Shown here piece by piece: positions 44,138 to 53,700 of a DNA stretch of 64,000 nt. The number at the start of each line of letters is the position of its first letter. Position 1 is the stretch's first letter. Position numbers and translations under genes: made by a program. Below the pieces are notes generated by a model. The model was not told the origin of the DNA. It searched no databases and was given only the letters and a program-made list of their open reading frames with translations. This DNA comes from Bacteroidia bacterium (GTDB lineage Bacteria > Bacteroidota > Bacteroidia > SpSt-205): NCBI GenBank assembly GCA_026003235.1, contig BPGW01000006.1, positions 1-64,000 on the forward strand. The letters run 5' to 3'.

Positions 44138-44689
44138 CTATCGTAGCCACCGCATGTAAACCCACCCCAACACCAGCCCGCATAGGTGCCCGAAGTGGGA
44201 AATGCCCCCCATCACGGGCTCCCACAGAAAGAGCATCAGCGAAATCAGCCCAAAGCCGATGGCGAGGGTTTTGGCAGAGAAGGCAAAGGGTAAGGGAAAA
44301 ATCACCAGCTGCGAGCGAGGAAAGAGGTAAGCGAAAGCAGCCAGCACGCCGCTGACGCTGGTGGAAGCGCCCAGCACCGGCTGAGGAGAAGGGTCCAGGT
44401 ACGCCAGCATGAGTCCCGCGCCCAGGCCCGTTATCAGGTACAGCCGCAGAAAGCCTCCTTTCCGAAGAACCGCTTCCACGGATGGCCCTAAGCTCCATAG
44501 CGCCACCATGTTGGCTAAAAGGTGCCAGAAACTCTGGTGCGTAAAAAAGTACGTAAAAGGCTGCCACCACTCTAAGCCCTCTCCTTCTTTATGCACAGCA
44601 AGCAGGTAAGGCAGCTCAGGAAAGCGAAAGCTGGCTAGCCAGATGAGCGCGTTGATGATAATGAGGTGGGGCACGACGGAATCGCGCAT
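44138..44689 (-). CDS. Rhomboid-family intramembrane serine protease
   Basis: A 183-residue six-helix membrane protein. Features: WQPFTYFFTHQSFWHLLANM (HxxxN), catalytic Ser in VLGASTSVSG, and catalytic His in ISHFGHLCGL. The active-site GASG is GAST here. Small six-TM rhomboids like this are widespread; substrates unknown. A TAGCTTTG box at 44694-44701 ends 4 nt before the ATG. It forms an operon with the DUF393 gene. Confidence 0.9.
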   Translation of the reverse strand: MRDSVVPHLIIINALIWLASFRFPELPYLLAVHKEGEGLEWWQPFTYFFTHQSFWHLLANMVALWSLGPSVEAVLRKGGFLRLYLITGLGAGLMLAYLDPSPQPVLGASTSVSGVLAAFAYLFPRSQLVIFPLPFAFSAKTLAIGFGLISLMLFLWEPVMGGISHFGHLCGLVLGWVYMRWLR

Positions 44690-44693
44690 TGTC

Positions 44694-44701
44694 CAAAGCT
44701 A
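44694..44701 (-). promoter_or_regulatory. -7 box (TAGCTTTG) for the rhomboid-DUF393 operon
   Basis: Ends 4 nt before the ATG at 44689. Confidence 0.7.
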
Positions 44702-45577
44702 CGACCTCTTGCGTTTCTGGCTGGGGGCCGGTTCGGCAGGGCTGGCCTCAGGGGGTACATAACGCGGTAGGGCGTAAGGCGCTGAATAGATGGAGTATGT
44801 TAGCGTCCGATTGAAGGGAAAACTCAGAAAAAAGTTCACTAAGGTCTTGCCGGAGCTTTTTGATCTTTTGAATTCCCGGTACAATTCGTAGTAAGCGTCG
44901 GCGTACACCAAAGAGTCGTGTACCCGTTCCAAGAGTTTTTCCATGGCATCGGCTTGGAGTTCGTCGGGGGGAAGGGGCAGCTGGAGGAGGCTATCAAGGA
45001 GGCTTTGGAGCCGTTTTTTTTCCCGTTTGAAGTGCTTTACGATCGTGTCGCCGTAATCCACAAGTCCCTTGATCATAAGGGCGGGGCTCTCAAGCACGGT
45101 GGGCAGTTCGTCCAGTTTGGGGGCTGGACTTACCACAGCCAGGTAGACAGGCAGCCCCTGGCTGCGTAGCACGCGGCCGTTGATGCGAACCTCCTCGGCT
45201 TTGACAATGTAAAGGTACCAGGTGTCAAACCCATGAAGGAGCGGATGCCCTTGAAAGTTCTGCAGTTTGCCTCGCACTATCTGCACTTGGAAGGGGCGAT
45301 GGGTGGAGATGCGGGCGTTTACCCGGGGGTCCAGCGTCAGGTCGGAGGCGACCGGAGAGTCAATGAGGCGCAGGGGCGGAGGGGGTTTGGGCGGGTTGAA
45401 GAGCGTGTCGGCAGCGGGGAGGTCAGGCGGAGCTTGAGCGGCCCTTTGGGGCTGGGTGTCTGGCAGCGCCGGTTTAGCGCCCGACAGCTCCTGGAAAAGC
45501 TCTTCTTCCAGCAAGTCGCTTTCCCCCTGGGCCCAGAGCAGGTTCCACATCGCGTAGAAGAGAAAAACTCGCCACAT
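44699..45577 (-). CDS. Secreted protein of unknown function
   Basis: A 292-residue protein with signal peptide MWRVFLFYAMWNLLWAQG, an acidic/Pro-rich N-terminal segment (PPKPPPPLRL), then a mixed domain (STHRPFQVQIVRGKLQNF, WYLYIVKAEEVRINGRVL) and a helical C-terminal half (FKREKKRLQSLLDSLLQL) ending in basic QKRKRS. No family recognised. The ATG at 45577 is 5 nt downstream of a TATCTTTG box (45583-45590). It is divergent from gyrA, whose box lies 17 bp away. Confidence 0.7.
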   Translation of the reverse strand: MWRVFLFYAMWNLLWAQGESDLLEEELFQELSGAKPALPDTQPQRAAQAPPDLPAADTLFNPPKPPPPLRLIDSPVASDLTLDPRVNARISTHRPFQVQIVRGKLQNFQGHPLLHGFDTWYLYIVKAEEVRINGRVLRSQGLPVYLAVVSPAPKLDELPTVLESPALMIKGLVDYGDTIVKHFKREKKRLQSLLDSLLQLPLPPDELQADAMEKLLERVHDSLVYADAYYELYREFKRSKSSGKTLVNFFLSFPFNRTLTYSIYSAPYALPRYVPPEASPAEPAPSQKRKRS

Positions 45578-45582
45578 GGCTC

Positions 45583-45590
45583 CAAAGATA
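45583..45590 (-). promoter_or_regulatory. -7 box (TATCTTTG) for the secreted protein at 45577
   Basis: Ends 5 nt before the ATG; 17 bp from the divergent gyrA box. Confidence 0.7.
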
Positions 45591-45607
45591 GAAAGGAGGG
45601 TTTGGGG

Positions 45608-45615
45608 TAACTTTG
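45608..45615 (+). promoter_or_regulatory. -7 box (TAACTTTG) for gyrA
   Basis: Ends 4 nt before the GTG start. Confidence 0.75.
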
Positions 45616-45619
45616 CGCT

Positions 45620-48055
45620 GTGAGTCAGATCCTCCCCAAGCCCATCGTTGAGGAGATGCGCAGCGCCTACATAGACTACGCCATGAGCGTGATTGTGGCG
45701 CGTGCGCTGCCCGATGTGCGCGATGGCCTGAAGCCTGTCCAAAGGCGCGTCTTATACGGCATGCTTGAACTGGGCCTTACGCCCGACAAACCCTTCAAAA
45801 AGTCAGCGCGTATCGTCGGCGAAGTGCTCGGTAAATACCACCCTCACGGTGATGCTGCGGTGTATGATACGATGGTGCGGATGGCGCAGCCTTGGACGCT
45901 TCGCTATCCGCTGGTGGAGGGCCAGGGTAACTTCGGCTCCATTGACAACGACGCCCCAGCGGCCATGCGCTACACCGAAGCGCGCCTGGCCCCTATCGCC
46001 TTGACCCTCCTTGAAGACCTGGACAAAGACACCGTAGACTTTGCCCCGAACTTTGACGAGTCGCTCCAAGAGCCCACGGTCTTGCCCGCGCTCCTGCCTA
46101 ACCTCCTCCTCAATGGGGCCAGCGGTATTGCCGTGGGTATGTCTACGGAGATGCCCCCCCACAACTTGGGCGATGTGGTGCGGGCGCTCCTTCGCTTAGT
46201 GGAGGACCCTGCCGTCTCCGACGAAGAGCTGGTGGAGCTCATTCAGGGACCGGACTTTCCGACGGGGGGGCTGATCCTGGGGCGCGAAGGCATCCGGCAA
46301 ATGTACCTCACAGGGCGGGGGCGCCTCCGCTTGCGAGGACGCGCCTACATAGATACGCTGCCTGGAGGGCGCAGCGTCATCCTGATTACCGAGATTCCTT
46401 ACCGCGTCAGCAAAGCAGCCCTCGTAGAACAAATCGCCCACCTGGCTGAAACCAAAAAAATAGAGGGCATCGCCGAAATCCGCGATGAATCGGACCGCGA
46501 AGGCATTCGGGTGGTGATTGAGCTCAAGCGGGAAGCCGTGGCTCGCGCCGTGCTAAATGCCCTTTATCTGCACAGTTCGTTGGAAGTGGCGTACCATGCT
46601 TACTGGGTGGCCCTCCACAAAGGCCGGCCTAAGCTCCTAACCCTGCGGGAAGTGCTCTCGGCTTATTTGGAGCATCGCACGCAGGTGATCGTGCGCCGCA
46701 CGCGCTACGAGCTGGCGCAGGCCGAAAAGCGCGCCCACATCCTTGAAGGGCTGCTTGTGGCGTTGGACCACCTGGATGCGGTCATTGCCCTGATTCGCCG
46801 CTCGCAAACCCCCGAAGAAGCCCGTACCGGCCTGGTGGAGACTTTTAGCCTAACCCCAACCCAGGCCCAGGCTATCTTGGACCTACGCCTCCAGCGACTT
46901 ACTGCCTTAGAGCGCGAAAAAATCCAGCAGGAATACGCAGACCTCCAGCAAAAAATCGCTTATTACAAGCGTGTGCTGGAAGACCCGGCCGAACAGAGGG
47001 CTATCATTCGTGCGGAGCTCAATACGCTGGTTGAGCGCTTTGGGGACGCGCGCCGCACCCAAATCGTCCCCGACGAAGGCGAAGTCACCGTAGAAGACCT
47101 CCTACCTAACACCGAAGTGGCGGTGTTGATTTCGCACCAAGGCTATATCAAGCGCACCGATCTTACGGCCTACCGAGCTCAGGGAAGGGGCGGCACCGGC
47201 ATGCGGGCCATGGACCTCAAAGACGAGGACTTCATCCAGGATGTGCTGGTGGCGCGTCTGCACGACTACCTGCTGCTCTTCACGAATCGGGGATATTGCC
47301 ACTGGCTGCGGGTGTACGAGCTGCCCGAAGCCCAGCGCAACCAAAAAGGGCGCCACATCCAAAACCTCTTGGCGCTGGGGCCTGACGAACGGGTGATTGC
47401 GTATGTGAATGTCTCTTCCTTGCAGGATGAGGCTTTTGTGGCCCGGCATAGCCTGCTCTTTGCCACCCGGCAAGGCCTCATCAAGAAAACCCCGCTGCTG
47501 GAGTACAGCCGGCCTCGCAGTAAGGGCATCGTGGCCCTTGACATCCGAGAAGGGGACGGGCTTATGGGCGTAGCCCTTTTGGAGGAAACGGTCGCACAGG
47601 ATGTGGTGCTGGTGAGCCGGCAGGGGCAGGCGATTCGCTTCCCCCACGCCGAAGTGCGGCCCATGGGACGCCACGCGGCAGGGGTGATGGGCATGCGCCT
47701 GGACGCAGAGGACGAAGTGGTGGCCCTCGTGCCGGTCACCCAGCCGCAAGGGTATCTCTTCGTTCTGGCTGAAAAAGGCTACGGTAAAGTCACTCCCATT
47801 CAGGAGTACCGCACCACCCACCGGGGCGGCCAGGGCATCCGTACCTTTCGCGTGACAGATAAGACGGGGGTTCTCGTTGCTGCCCTTGAACTGGCTGACC
47901 TTCAGGAAGAGCTCCTCCTGGTGACCCAGGAAGGCCAGAGCATTCGCTTCTCGGCCCGAGAACTCTCCGTGCGAGGAAGGGACGCTCAGGGTACAATGCT
48001 GATCCGGGTGCGGGAAGGCGATAAGGTCGTGGCCGTGTCGGTCGTCCGGGGCTAA
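45620..48055 (+). CDS. gyrA: DNA gyrase subunit A
   Basis: An 811-residue type II topoisomerase subunit. The catalytic Tyr is in [10 protein letters not shown] (residue 118). The quinolone-determining region reads [13 protein letters not shown], so the position equivalent to E. coli Ser83 is Ala79, and Asp87 is Asp83. The C-terminal half shows GyrA beta-pinwheel repeats with a GyrA-box-like RAQGRGGTG. The GTG start is 4 nt after a TAACTTTG box. A receiver-kinase gene follows 12 nt later. Confidence 0.96.
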   Translation: MSQILPKPIVEEMRSAYIDYAMSVIVARALPDVRDGLKPVQRRVLYGMLELGLTPDKPFKKSARIVGEVLGKYHPHGDAAVYDTMVRMAQPWTLRYPLVEGQGNFGSIDNDAPAAMRYTEARLAPIALTLLEDLDKDTVDFAPNFDESLQEPTVLPALLPNLLLNGASGIAVGMSTEMPPHNLGDVVRALLRLVEDPAVSDEELVELIQGPDFPTGGLILGREGIRQMYLTGRGRLRLRGRAYIDTLPGGRSVILITEIPYRVSKAALVEQIAHLAETKKIEGIAEIRDESDREGIRVVIELKREAVARAVLNALYLHSSLEVAYHAYWVALHKGRPKLLTLREVLSAYLEHRTQVIVRRTRYELAQAEKRAHILEGLLVALDHLDAVIALIRRSQTPEEARTGLVETFSLTPTQAQAILDLRLQRLTALEREKIQQEYADLQQKIAYYKRVLEDPAEQRAIIRAELNTLVERFGDARRTQIVPDEGEVTVEDLLPNTEVAVLISHQGYIKRTDLTAYRAQGRGGTGMRAMDLKDEDFIQDVLVARLHDYLLLFTNRGYCHWLRVYELPEAQRNQKGRHIQNLLALGPDERVIAYVNVSSLQDEAFVARHSLLFATRQGLIKKTPLLEYSRPRSKGIVALDIREGDGLMGVALLEETVAQDVVLVSRQGQAIRFPHAEVRPMGRHAAGVMGMRLDAEDEVVALVPVTQPQGYLFVLAEKGYGKVTPIQEYRTTHRGGQGIRTFRVTDKTGVLVAALELADLQEELLLVTQEGQSIRFSARELSVRGRDAQGTMLIRVREGDKVVAVSVVRG

Positions 48056-48067
48056 AAAGTAATAGGC

Positions 48068-49426
48068 GTGGACACCCTACTGGTGGTGGATGATGAGCCG
48101 ACCGTAGTAGAAGCGCTCATTGCGCAGCTTGCCCCCTTGGGTGTGTGGATAGAGGGGGCCCTCAGCGCAGAAGAGGCCTTCTCCCTGCTAGACCAACACC
48201 CCGCCGTGGTGATTGCCGATTACCTCATGCCCGGCATGAAGGGCGACGCTTTCCTGATTCAGGTGCGCCAGCGGCTGCCTCATGCTCGGCTGATCCTGCT
48301 TACGGGTCAGGCCGGGGCAGAAAATGTAGGCCGCGTCGTCAACGAAGCAGGCCTTTTCCGCTACATCCCTAAACCCTGGGATGTCGGAGACCTTCGCCTC
48401 ACAGTCCAGCAGGCCCTCCAGAGTTATCATACCGAAGAGCTTCTCCGAGAGCGCCAGCGACTTTCTCACCTTCTTCTCAAGTGGGTAGAGGCACTGCTGG
48501 CCTGCCAGAAGCTTGAAGCCTTACCTGCCCTGGCCCAGGAAGGGACCATGACGCTTTTTGATCGCAACTACCCCCTCTCCGAAGCCGAAGTCCAGACCTT
48601 ATCCCCCCCTGCTCAGGAAGCTTGGACGCTCTTCTCTCGCATGCTGGACCTGCGTCGGGCCCATCTGGAGCTGCTGGCAGACTTGGAAAACCAGGTCCAG
48701 GAGCGTACCGCTCACCTTGCCGCTTCCCTCCAAGAGCTAAAAGCCCTCTCTTCCCAGCGTGAAGCCTGGATAAAAATCGTTTCCCATGACCTAAGGGGGC
48801 CCTTGAGTGGCCTCCGACAACTGGCTTCCCTTTTGCAAGCAGGACCCATCTCCGCAGAAAACCTCAAAAAGTACGCCCAACTCCTTGAAAAGAGTCTGGC
48901 CGAGCTGGAGACCTATGTAAAGAACTTGCTTGACCTGACTCGGCTCTCGCAAAAAGAGATCGCGCTGGAATTTGGGTTTTTTAGCTGGGAGGCCATGAGC
49001 CAGCGGCTCTATGCTTTGCTGGCTCCTCAGCTTGAGCTGAAGCAGATTCGCTGGCAGGCTGAGGTTCCCTCGCAGGCCCAGGGTTGGGGGGACCCCACCT
49101 ACGCCACCGAAGCCCTCTATAACCTCCTTTCCAACGCGGTCAAGTTCACACCACGCGGGGGCTCCGTCTTTTTCCGGGTGGAGCCTGGGCCTCGTTTTGA
49201 TGGGGTGGAGGTGCGGGATACGGGGGTAGGCATGACACCCCAGGAGCTGGAGCGGCTCTGGGACCCCACGCGTCGGCGCAGCCGGGTAGGCACCGCCGGA
49301 GAAAAAGGCACAGGCCTTGGGCTGCCCCTCGCGAAAGCCATCTTGGACCAGCATCAGGTCACCGTAGAAGTGGAGTCGGAGCCAGGTAAAGGCACCACTT
49401 TCCGCCTGAAGTGGCCGAAACCGTAG
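48068..49426 (+). CDS. Hybrid protein: N-terminal receiver domain and C-terminal histidine kinase
   Basis: A 452-residue soluble two-component protein. Residues 1-120 form a receiver (VVDDEP, phosphoacceptor Asp in VIADYLMPGMKG, Thr in LLTGQ, Lys in YIPKPWD). A coiled coil (LLADLENQVQERTAHL) leads to the HisKA His in IVSHDLRGPLSG and an ATPase domain (NLLSNAVKFTP, VRDTGVGMTP, GTGLGLPLA). No TM or PAS is visible. Receiver-first kinases often relay signals from another kinase. It is 12 nt after gyrA and probably co-transcribed. Confidence 0.92.
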   Translation: MDTLLVVDDEPTVVEALIAQLAPLGVWIEGALSAEEAFSLLDQHPAVVIADYLMPGMKGDAFLIQVRQRLPHARLILLTGQAGAENVGRVVNEAGLFRYIPKPWDVGDLRLTVQQALQSYHTEELLRERQRLSHLLLKWVEALLACQKLEALPALAQEGTMTLFDRNYPLSEAEVQTLSPPAQEAWTLFSRMLDLRRAHLELLADLENQVQERTAHLAASLQELKALSSQREAWIKIVSHDLRGPLSGLRQLASLLQAGPISAENLKKYAQLLEKSLAELETYVKNLLDLTRLSQKEIALEFGFFSWEAMSQRLYALLAPQLELKQIRWQAEVPSQAQGWGDPTYATEALYNLLSNAVKFTPRGGSVFFRVEPGPRFDGVEVRDTGVGMTPQELERLWDPTRRRSRVGTAGEKGTGLGLPLAKAILDQHQVTVEVESEPGKGTTFRLKWPKP

Positions 49427-49431
49427 CTTTG
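49424..49431 (+). promoter_or_regulatory. -7 box (TAGCTTTG) for the epimerase gene
   Basis: Begins at the TAG stop of the kinase gene and ends 4 nt before the GTG start. Confidence 0.65.
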
Positions 49432-49435
49432 CCCT

Positions 49436-50368
49436 GTGCGCATTCTGGTCACAGGGGGAGCGGGCTTTATCGGTTCTCATCTGGTGGAAGCGCTCCTGCC
49501 CCACCACACGGTTGAAGTGTTAGATAACCTTTCCACAGGCCGCCGTGAGAACCTGCCTTCCACCGTGCCGCTGCATCGGATTGACTTGAGAGATGCGCAG
49601 GCTTTGCGTCAGCATTTTGCCGAGCATACGTACGAGGTGGTCTATCACCTTGCGGCCCAGGTGGATGTGCGCACTTCCGTAGAAAAGCCCACCGACGACG
49701 CTCAAGTCAACATCCTCGGCACCTTACACTTGCTGGAGGCGGTGCGCCCCTCGCATGCCTGGGTGATTTTCACTTCTACGGGAGGGGCTATCTATGGAGA
49801 AGCGCCGAACTTGCCTATTGGAGAGACTTATGCTCCCCTGCCTGAGTCGCCTTATGGCATCGCCAAGTTGGCGGGCGAGCTGTATCTGAGGCACTTTCAT
49901 CAGGCGCACGGCGTGCCTTATACGGTCCTGCGCCTGGCTAATGTCTACGGCCCTCGCCAGAACCCCCACGGCGAAGCCGGCGTCGTAGCTATCTTTACCC
50001 ATCGCCTCTTGTCTGGGCAGCCGGCCTACATCTACGGGGACGGAGAGCAAACGCGGGACTTTGTCTATGTGGGCGATGTAGTAAGGGCTTTGGTGGAGGT
50101 GCTGAAGTTTCCCCAGCGAACGCAGGGGCAGGTCTTCAACGTGGGGACGGGGCGGCAGACATCGGTAAATGAGCTTTGGGCGCACCTGGCCAGGCTCATA
50201 GGTACCTCACAAACGCCTCACCACCTACCTCCCAAGGCCGGTGAGCTGCGCCACAATGCCCTCTCTTACCAGCGGCTGCATGAAGCGACAGGCTGGAAGC
50301 CTCAAGTGTCCTTGGAAGAAGGCTTGGCTGCTACGGTAGCCGCTTTCCGCCAGCGCTTAGAATCCTAA
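49436..50368 (+). CDS. NAD-dependent sugar-nucleotide epimerase/dehydratase (UDP-glucose 4-epimerase-like)
   Basis: A 310-residue short-chain dehydrogenase. Motifs: VTGGAGFIGSHLVEALL (NAD binding), HLAAQVDVRTSV, catalytic Ser-Thr in FTSTGGAIYGEA, and YxxxK in SPYGIAKLAGEL. The segment RLANVYGPRQNPHGEAGVVA and IYGDGEQTRDFVYV place it near GalE-type and archaeal-type epimerases; substrate unproven. The TAGCTTTG box (49424-49431) begins at the kinase stop codon and ends 4 nt before the GTG start. Confidence 0.88.
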   Translation: MRILVTGGAGFIGSHLVEALLPHHTVEVLDNLSTGRRENLPSTVPLHRIDLRDAQALRQHFAEHTYEVVYHLAAQVDVRTSVEKPTDDAQVNILGTLHLLEAVRPSHAWVIFTSTGGAIYGEAPNLPIGETYAPLPESPYGIAKLAGELYLRHFHQAHGVPYTVLRLANVYGPRQNPHGEAGVVAIFTHRLLSGQPAYIYGDGEQTRDFVYVGDVVRALVEVLKFPQRTQGQVFNVGTGRQTSVNELWAHLARLIGTSQTPHHLPPKAGELRHNALSYQRLHEATGWKPQVSLEEGLAATVAAFRQRLES

Positions 50369-50407
50369 ATTCTCGTTGCGAATCATCCGTAGCCCGAGTT
50401 TTTCCTG

Positions 50408-50415
50408 TTACTTTG
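50408..50415 (+). promoter_or_regulatory. -7-like box (TTACTTTG) for the DUF4476 gene
   Basis: Ends 6 nt before the ATG; same variant as at gcdH. Confidence 0.55.
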
Positions 50416-50421
50416 TAGGAA

Positions 50422-50787
50422 ATGAGGGTTGCGGTTGGGCTACTTCTGGGGGGCTGGCTATGGGCGCAAGGGTGTGGCATTCCTACCATGAGCGAGGGGG
50501 AATTTGCGTATTTTCGGCTTGAAGTGGTCTCGCAGAGCATTGAAGCCAGCCGTATAGCCCTCTTGCGGTCGGTCCTGCCTGAACACTGCATTTCGGCCGC
50601 CCAGCTTAGAGACCTATTGTGGACGCTGGAGCACGAAAGCAGCCGTATTGAGGTGCTTAGGTTTGCGGCAGACCGAGTCTATAACCCTGCCCAGCTCAAA
50701 GAAGAACTAACCCCTCTCTTCACCACAGAAAGTGGCCGACGGGCTTTTGAGCGGTGGTGGGCCCGGTGGCATAAAGACAAGGATTAG
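50422..50787 (+). CDS. Secreted DUF4476-like protein
   Basis: A 121-residue protein with signal peptide MRVAVGLLLGGWLWAQG. The mature part is helical (MSEGEFAYFRLEVVSQSIEA, CISAAQLRDLLWTLEHESSR, ADRVYNPAQLKEELTPLF) and matches the pattern of DUF4476 domains, which have no known function. A TTACTTTG box at 50408-50415 lies 6 nt before the ATG. The 3' end overlaps the convergent porU stop by 4 nt. Confidence 0.75.
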   Translation: MRVAVGLLLGGWLWAQGCGIPTMSEGEFAYFRLEVVSQSIEASRIALLRSVLPEHCISAAQLRDLLWTLEHESSRIEVLRFAADRVYNPAQLKEELTPLFTTESGRRAFERWWARWHKDKD

Positions 50788-53700
50788 CGTAGGATGACGA
50801 GTTTCTCCTGGGCGTGGGCGGTTTCGCCGGTAGCCAGGTTCCGCACTTCCAGGCGGTAGATGTACACGCCGCGCCCTAACCTGTCTCCGTAACTGTCAAG
50901 CCCATCCCAGAAGAGGTCTTGAGAAAAGGTGCTTTGGGCGGGGATGGGCGCGGACAGGGTGGCCACCAAGCGACCGGTCACGGTGTAAATCTGGACTCGG
51001 GCTTCCAGGGGTTGGCCGGGCTGGTTGTGCTGGAAACAAAAGCGGGTGGCTGTGGTGAAGGGGTTGGGGTAGTTGAAAACGCGACCCAGCTTGAGCTGGC
51101 CTTTCTCCACCACGAAGAAGGAGGTTTCAGCTGAGCCTTCTTGACCTGCTAGGTTGAAGGCTCGCAGGCGCAGGTGATACTCCCCTTCCGGCAGATTGGA
51201 GAAGCGGTATTCCAAGGTGCCTTGGTTGGGTTGGTCACGGCGGGCTCGGTAGTAGGGGCTCAGGAAGTACTCTTGGCCGTTGAGGGTCGCTTTGAGTTCT
51301 CGGCCTACGGCCAAAGGCGAGAGGTTGATGCCCAGGCTATCGTACAGAAAGGCCAGCAGCAGGGGGTTAGGATCGGTCCAACCGCCGGCGATCCAGGTGG
51401 TGTCGTTCAGGAAAAGGCGGACAGTCGGCGGGGGAAAGGCCGGGGGCAGGGTGTCCGGACAGCAAATCACGAAGCGCGTTTCGCTACCGGCAGCCGTCTG
51501 GCCCGTAGAAGCGTCGGCCCACAGCGAAAAGCGCCCCCTTCCCGGCGCAGGAATGATGTCTACAGGCAAGTAAAAGGTGAGCTCAAATTGCCCGTTCTGC
51601 ACGGTTGCGCTCCCGCTGAAGAGCAGGACATCCTGTGCGGTGAAAGGCGTGCGGGAGACCAGGGTTTGGCGAGTTAGAGGCTTGTCCCATACTTTGATGG
51701 AGACTTCTCCGGAAAAGCCTGTCTGTAAGGCGCCTCCGGCCTCGCGAATTTCGCCGCGCACGCGCACAGGCCGTAAGGGGCGCAAAGTGTCGGGTGCCGT
51801 AGCCGAAGGCGGCGAACCGCTTATCTCAGTCACCACCACCTCATAGGCAGGCATGCCCAGCGGCAGATAAGGATCCCCCAGAAAAGAGTACGATCGGGAG
51901 TTTATCCCCAGGGCTCCTCCGGTGGTACGGTTTTTGGTGGCCTGCATGACCTCTCCAAGGAGGACTCGGCGGCGTGTTTGCCAGGCCTGGCTTAGCTCCT
52001 GGTAAAAAACTTGGGTAAGCTGGAAGTTGAGGCTGGCGTAGACCTTGCGGGTAGAGGTAAGCAGGCCTATGGCGCCTCGCTTGGGCAGGAAGAGCGCTTC
52101 AATACCGCCGCTGCGCACTTCGGGGGCCTCGTCCCATTTGCCCCATTCACAGGTGGCGGTGACGAAAAAGAGATAGCGGCCCGTATTCTGGAGCTGGCGC
52201 ACCGCACTGTTAGGGAAAAAATCAAACCCTTGGAGGGCGTATTCGTTGCCGTGGCCCACATAGTGGGCGATGAAGGCACCCTGGTCAAGCTGGGCCAGGA
52301 GAGCCTTCTGCGCTTCAGGGAAAACCAGCCCTGAAGCCCTCGGCTGGGCCGGGTATCGGTCTATGTAAAGCTTCACCAGGTCAAGGTAGGGTAAAGAGGC
52401 TTGAATTTGGTTGGCCAACGCTTCCGCCTGCTGGGTATGAAGGCCGTTGTCCTTATAGTCTGAGAAAAAGATCAACTTTTGGAGCCAGGACCCTCGGGCA
52501 GCGGGATTTTGCAAGTAGTCTGCCAGCTTTTCTAAATAAGCCTCCAGGTCGCTGGCCGAATAGACTGGAATCCGTGCAATGCCTATGTCTACGAGGTGAT
52601 CCTGCTGAGCTTGATCCCGGGGGTCGTACCAGCGTGGGTCTCGGGGAGAGGCGGCCCCTTCCCCCCAGAATCCTTCGGTATCATCCAGAAACCCAAAAAA
52701 GTCATCGCTGCCAAAGGTGGCTGGAGGGAAGAGGCTTTCTCGGCTCTGGTAGGTAGGGAAAAGGAAGTCTGAGGTTTTACGAAAGTCGTAGCTTGCTGCG
52801 CCCACTATGAGGAGCATTTGGGGCATTTCTGCGGGGGTGGTAGCGCGCACATAGAGCATGCGTAGGAAGTTGCGTAGAGCGCATATATCGGGTCGGCCGC
52901 CCGAGAATTCGTTGTAGAGTTTTTCGGTCGTCACGACGACGCAGGGTCCGGTTTCGGGGTGCAGCTCACAGAAGCGCTGAGCGGCTGCTTCCAACGCGCT
53001 GGTCGTGGCCACCACGAAGCGAATCCCCCTCAGGCCATGGAGATTTTGGTTGGGTACGGCTCCGAGGGGTGTTACGTCGTAGGCCGAAGCCAGGTCAAAG
53101 GCACAGTAGCGGCGCAGCGTATCGCCGGCCGAAGGAAAGCTAAAGCCGTTCGAGGTCGGGGTCAAAGAAACGGCCTCGTAGTTCAAAGGATCGGTCACAT
53201 CCCACAGGAGAGGCGAGCTTGAGGCCTGAAGCTGGGCCTGCCAGGGCCCCCCAGGCGGAAGGTAAAAGATCTGTTGTCCTCCGCTCCAAGCGAGGGGATA
53301 CCAGCCTATCACTTCTACGTGGTCTAAGTAGCCCGTACCCGTTCCGGTGTAACTGAGGGTGAGGGTGGGGCTAGCGGGGGTGTTTGACAGGAGCTGGGTC
53401 CACGCCTTCCACTGAGCTTGGAGGTTATCGGCGGGGCCAGGGATGGCAGGGATAGCCAGCGAAGCGGTCACGGTGCCGGCCCAGGTGAGGGTTATCTGGC
53501 TGGGGTTGAAGCTGGAAGCGGCCACTTGCACCCGTACGCGTGCGCTATCGCACGCCGGTATGGGGAGCGTGAGCGAAACGATAGGGCTGGCTGGGGTCAT
53601 CTTTTCCCCCAGCCACACCCGTCCTGACTTGAGGAGGTTGACCGCGTCGTTTTCGTAGAAATAAAGGAGCATGCCCTGGGTGCGCAGGGTGAAAGGCCCT

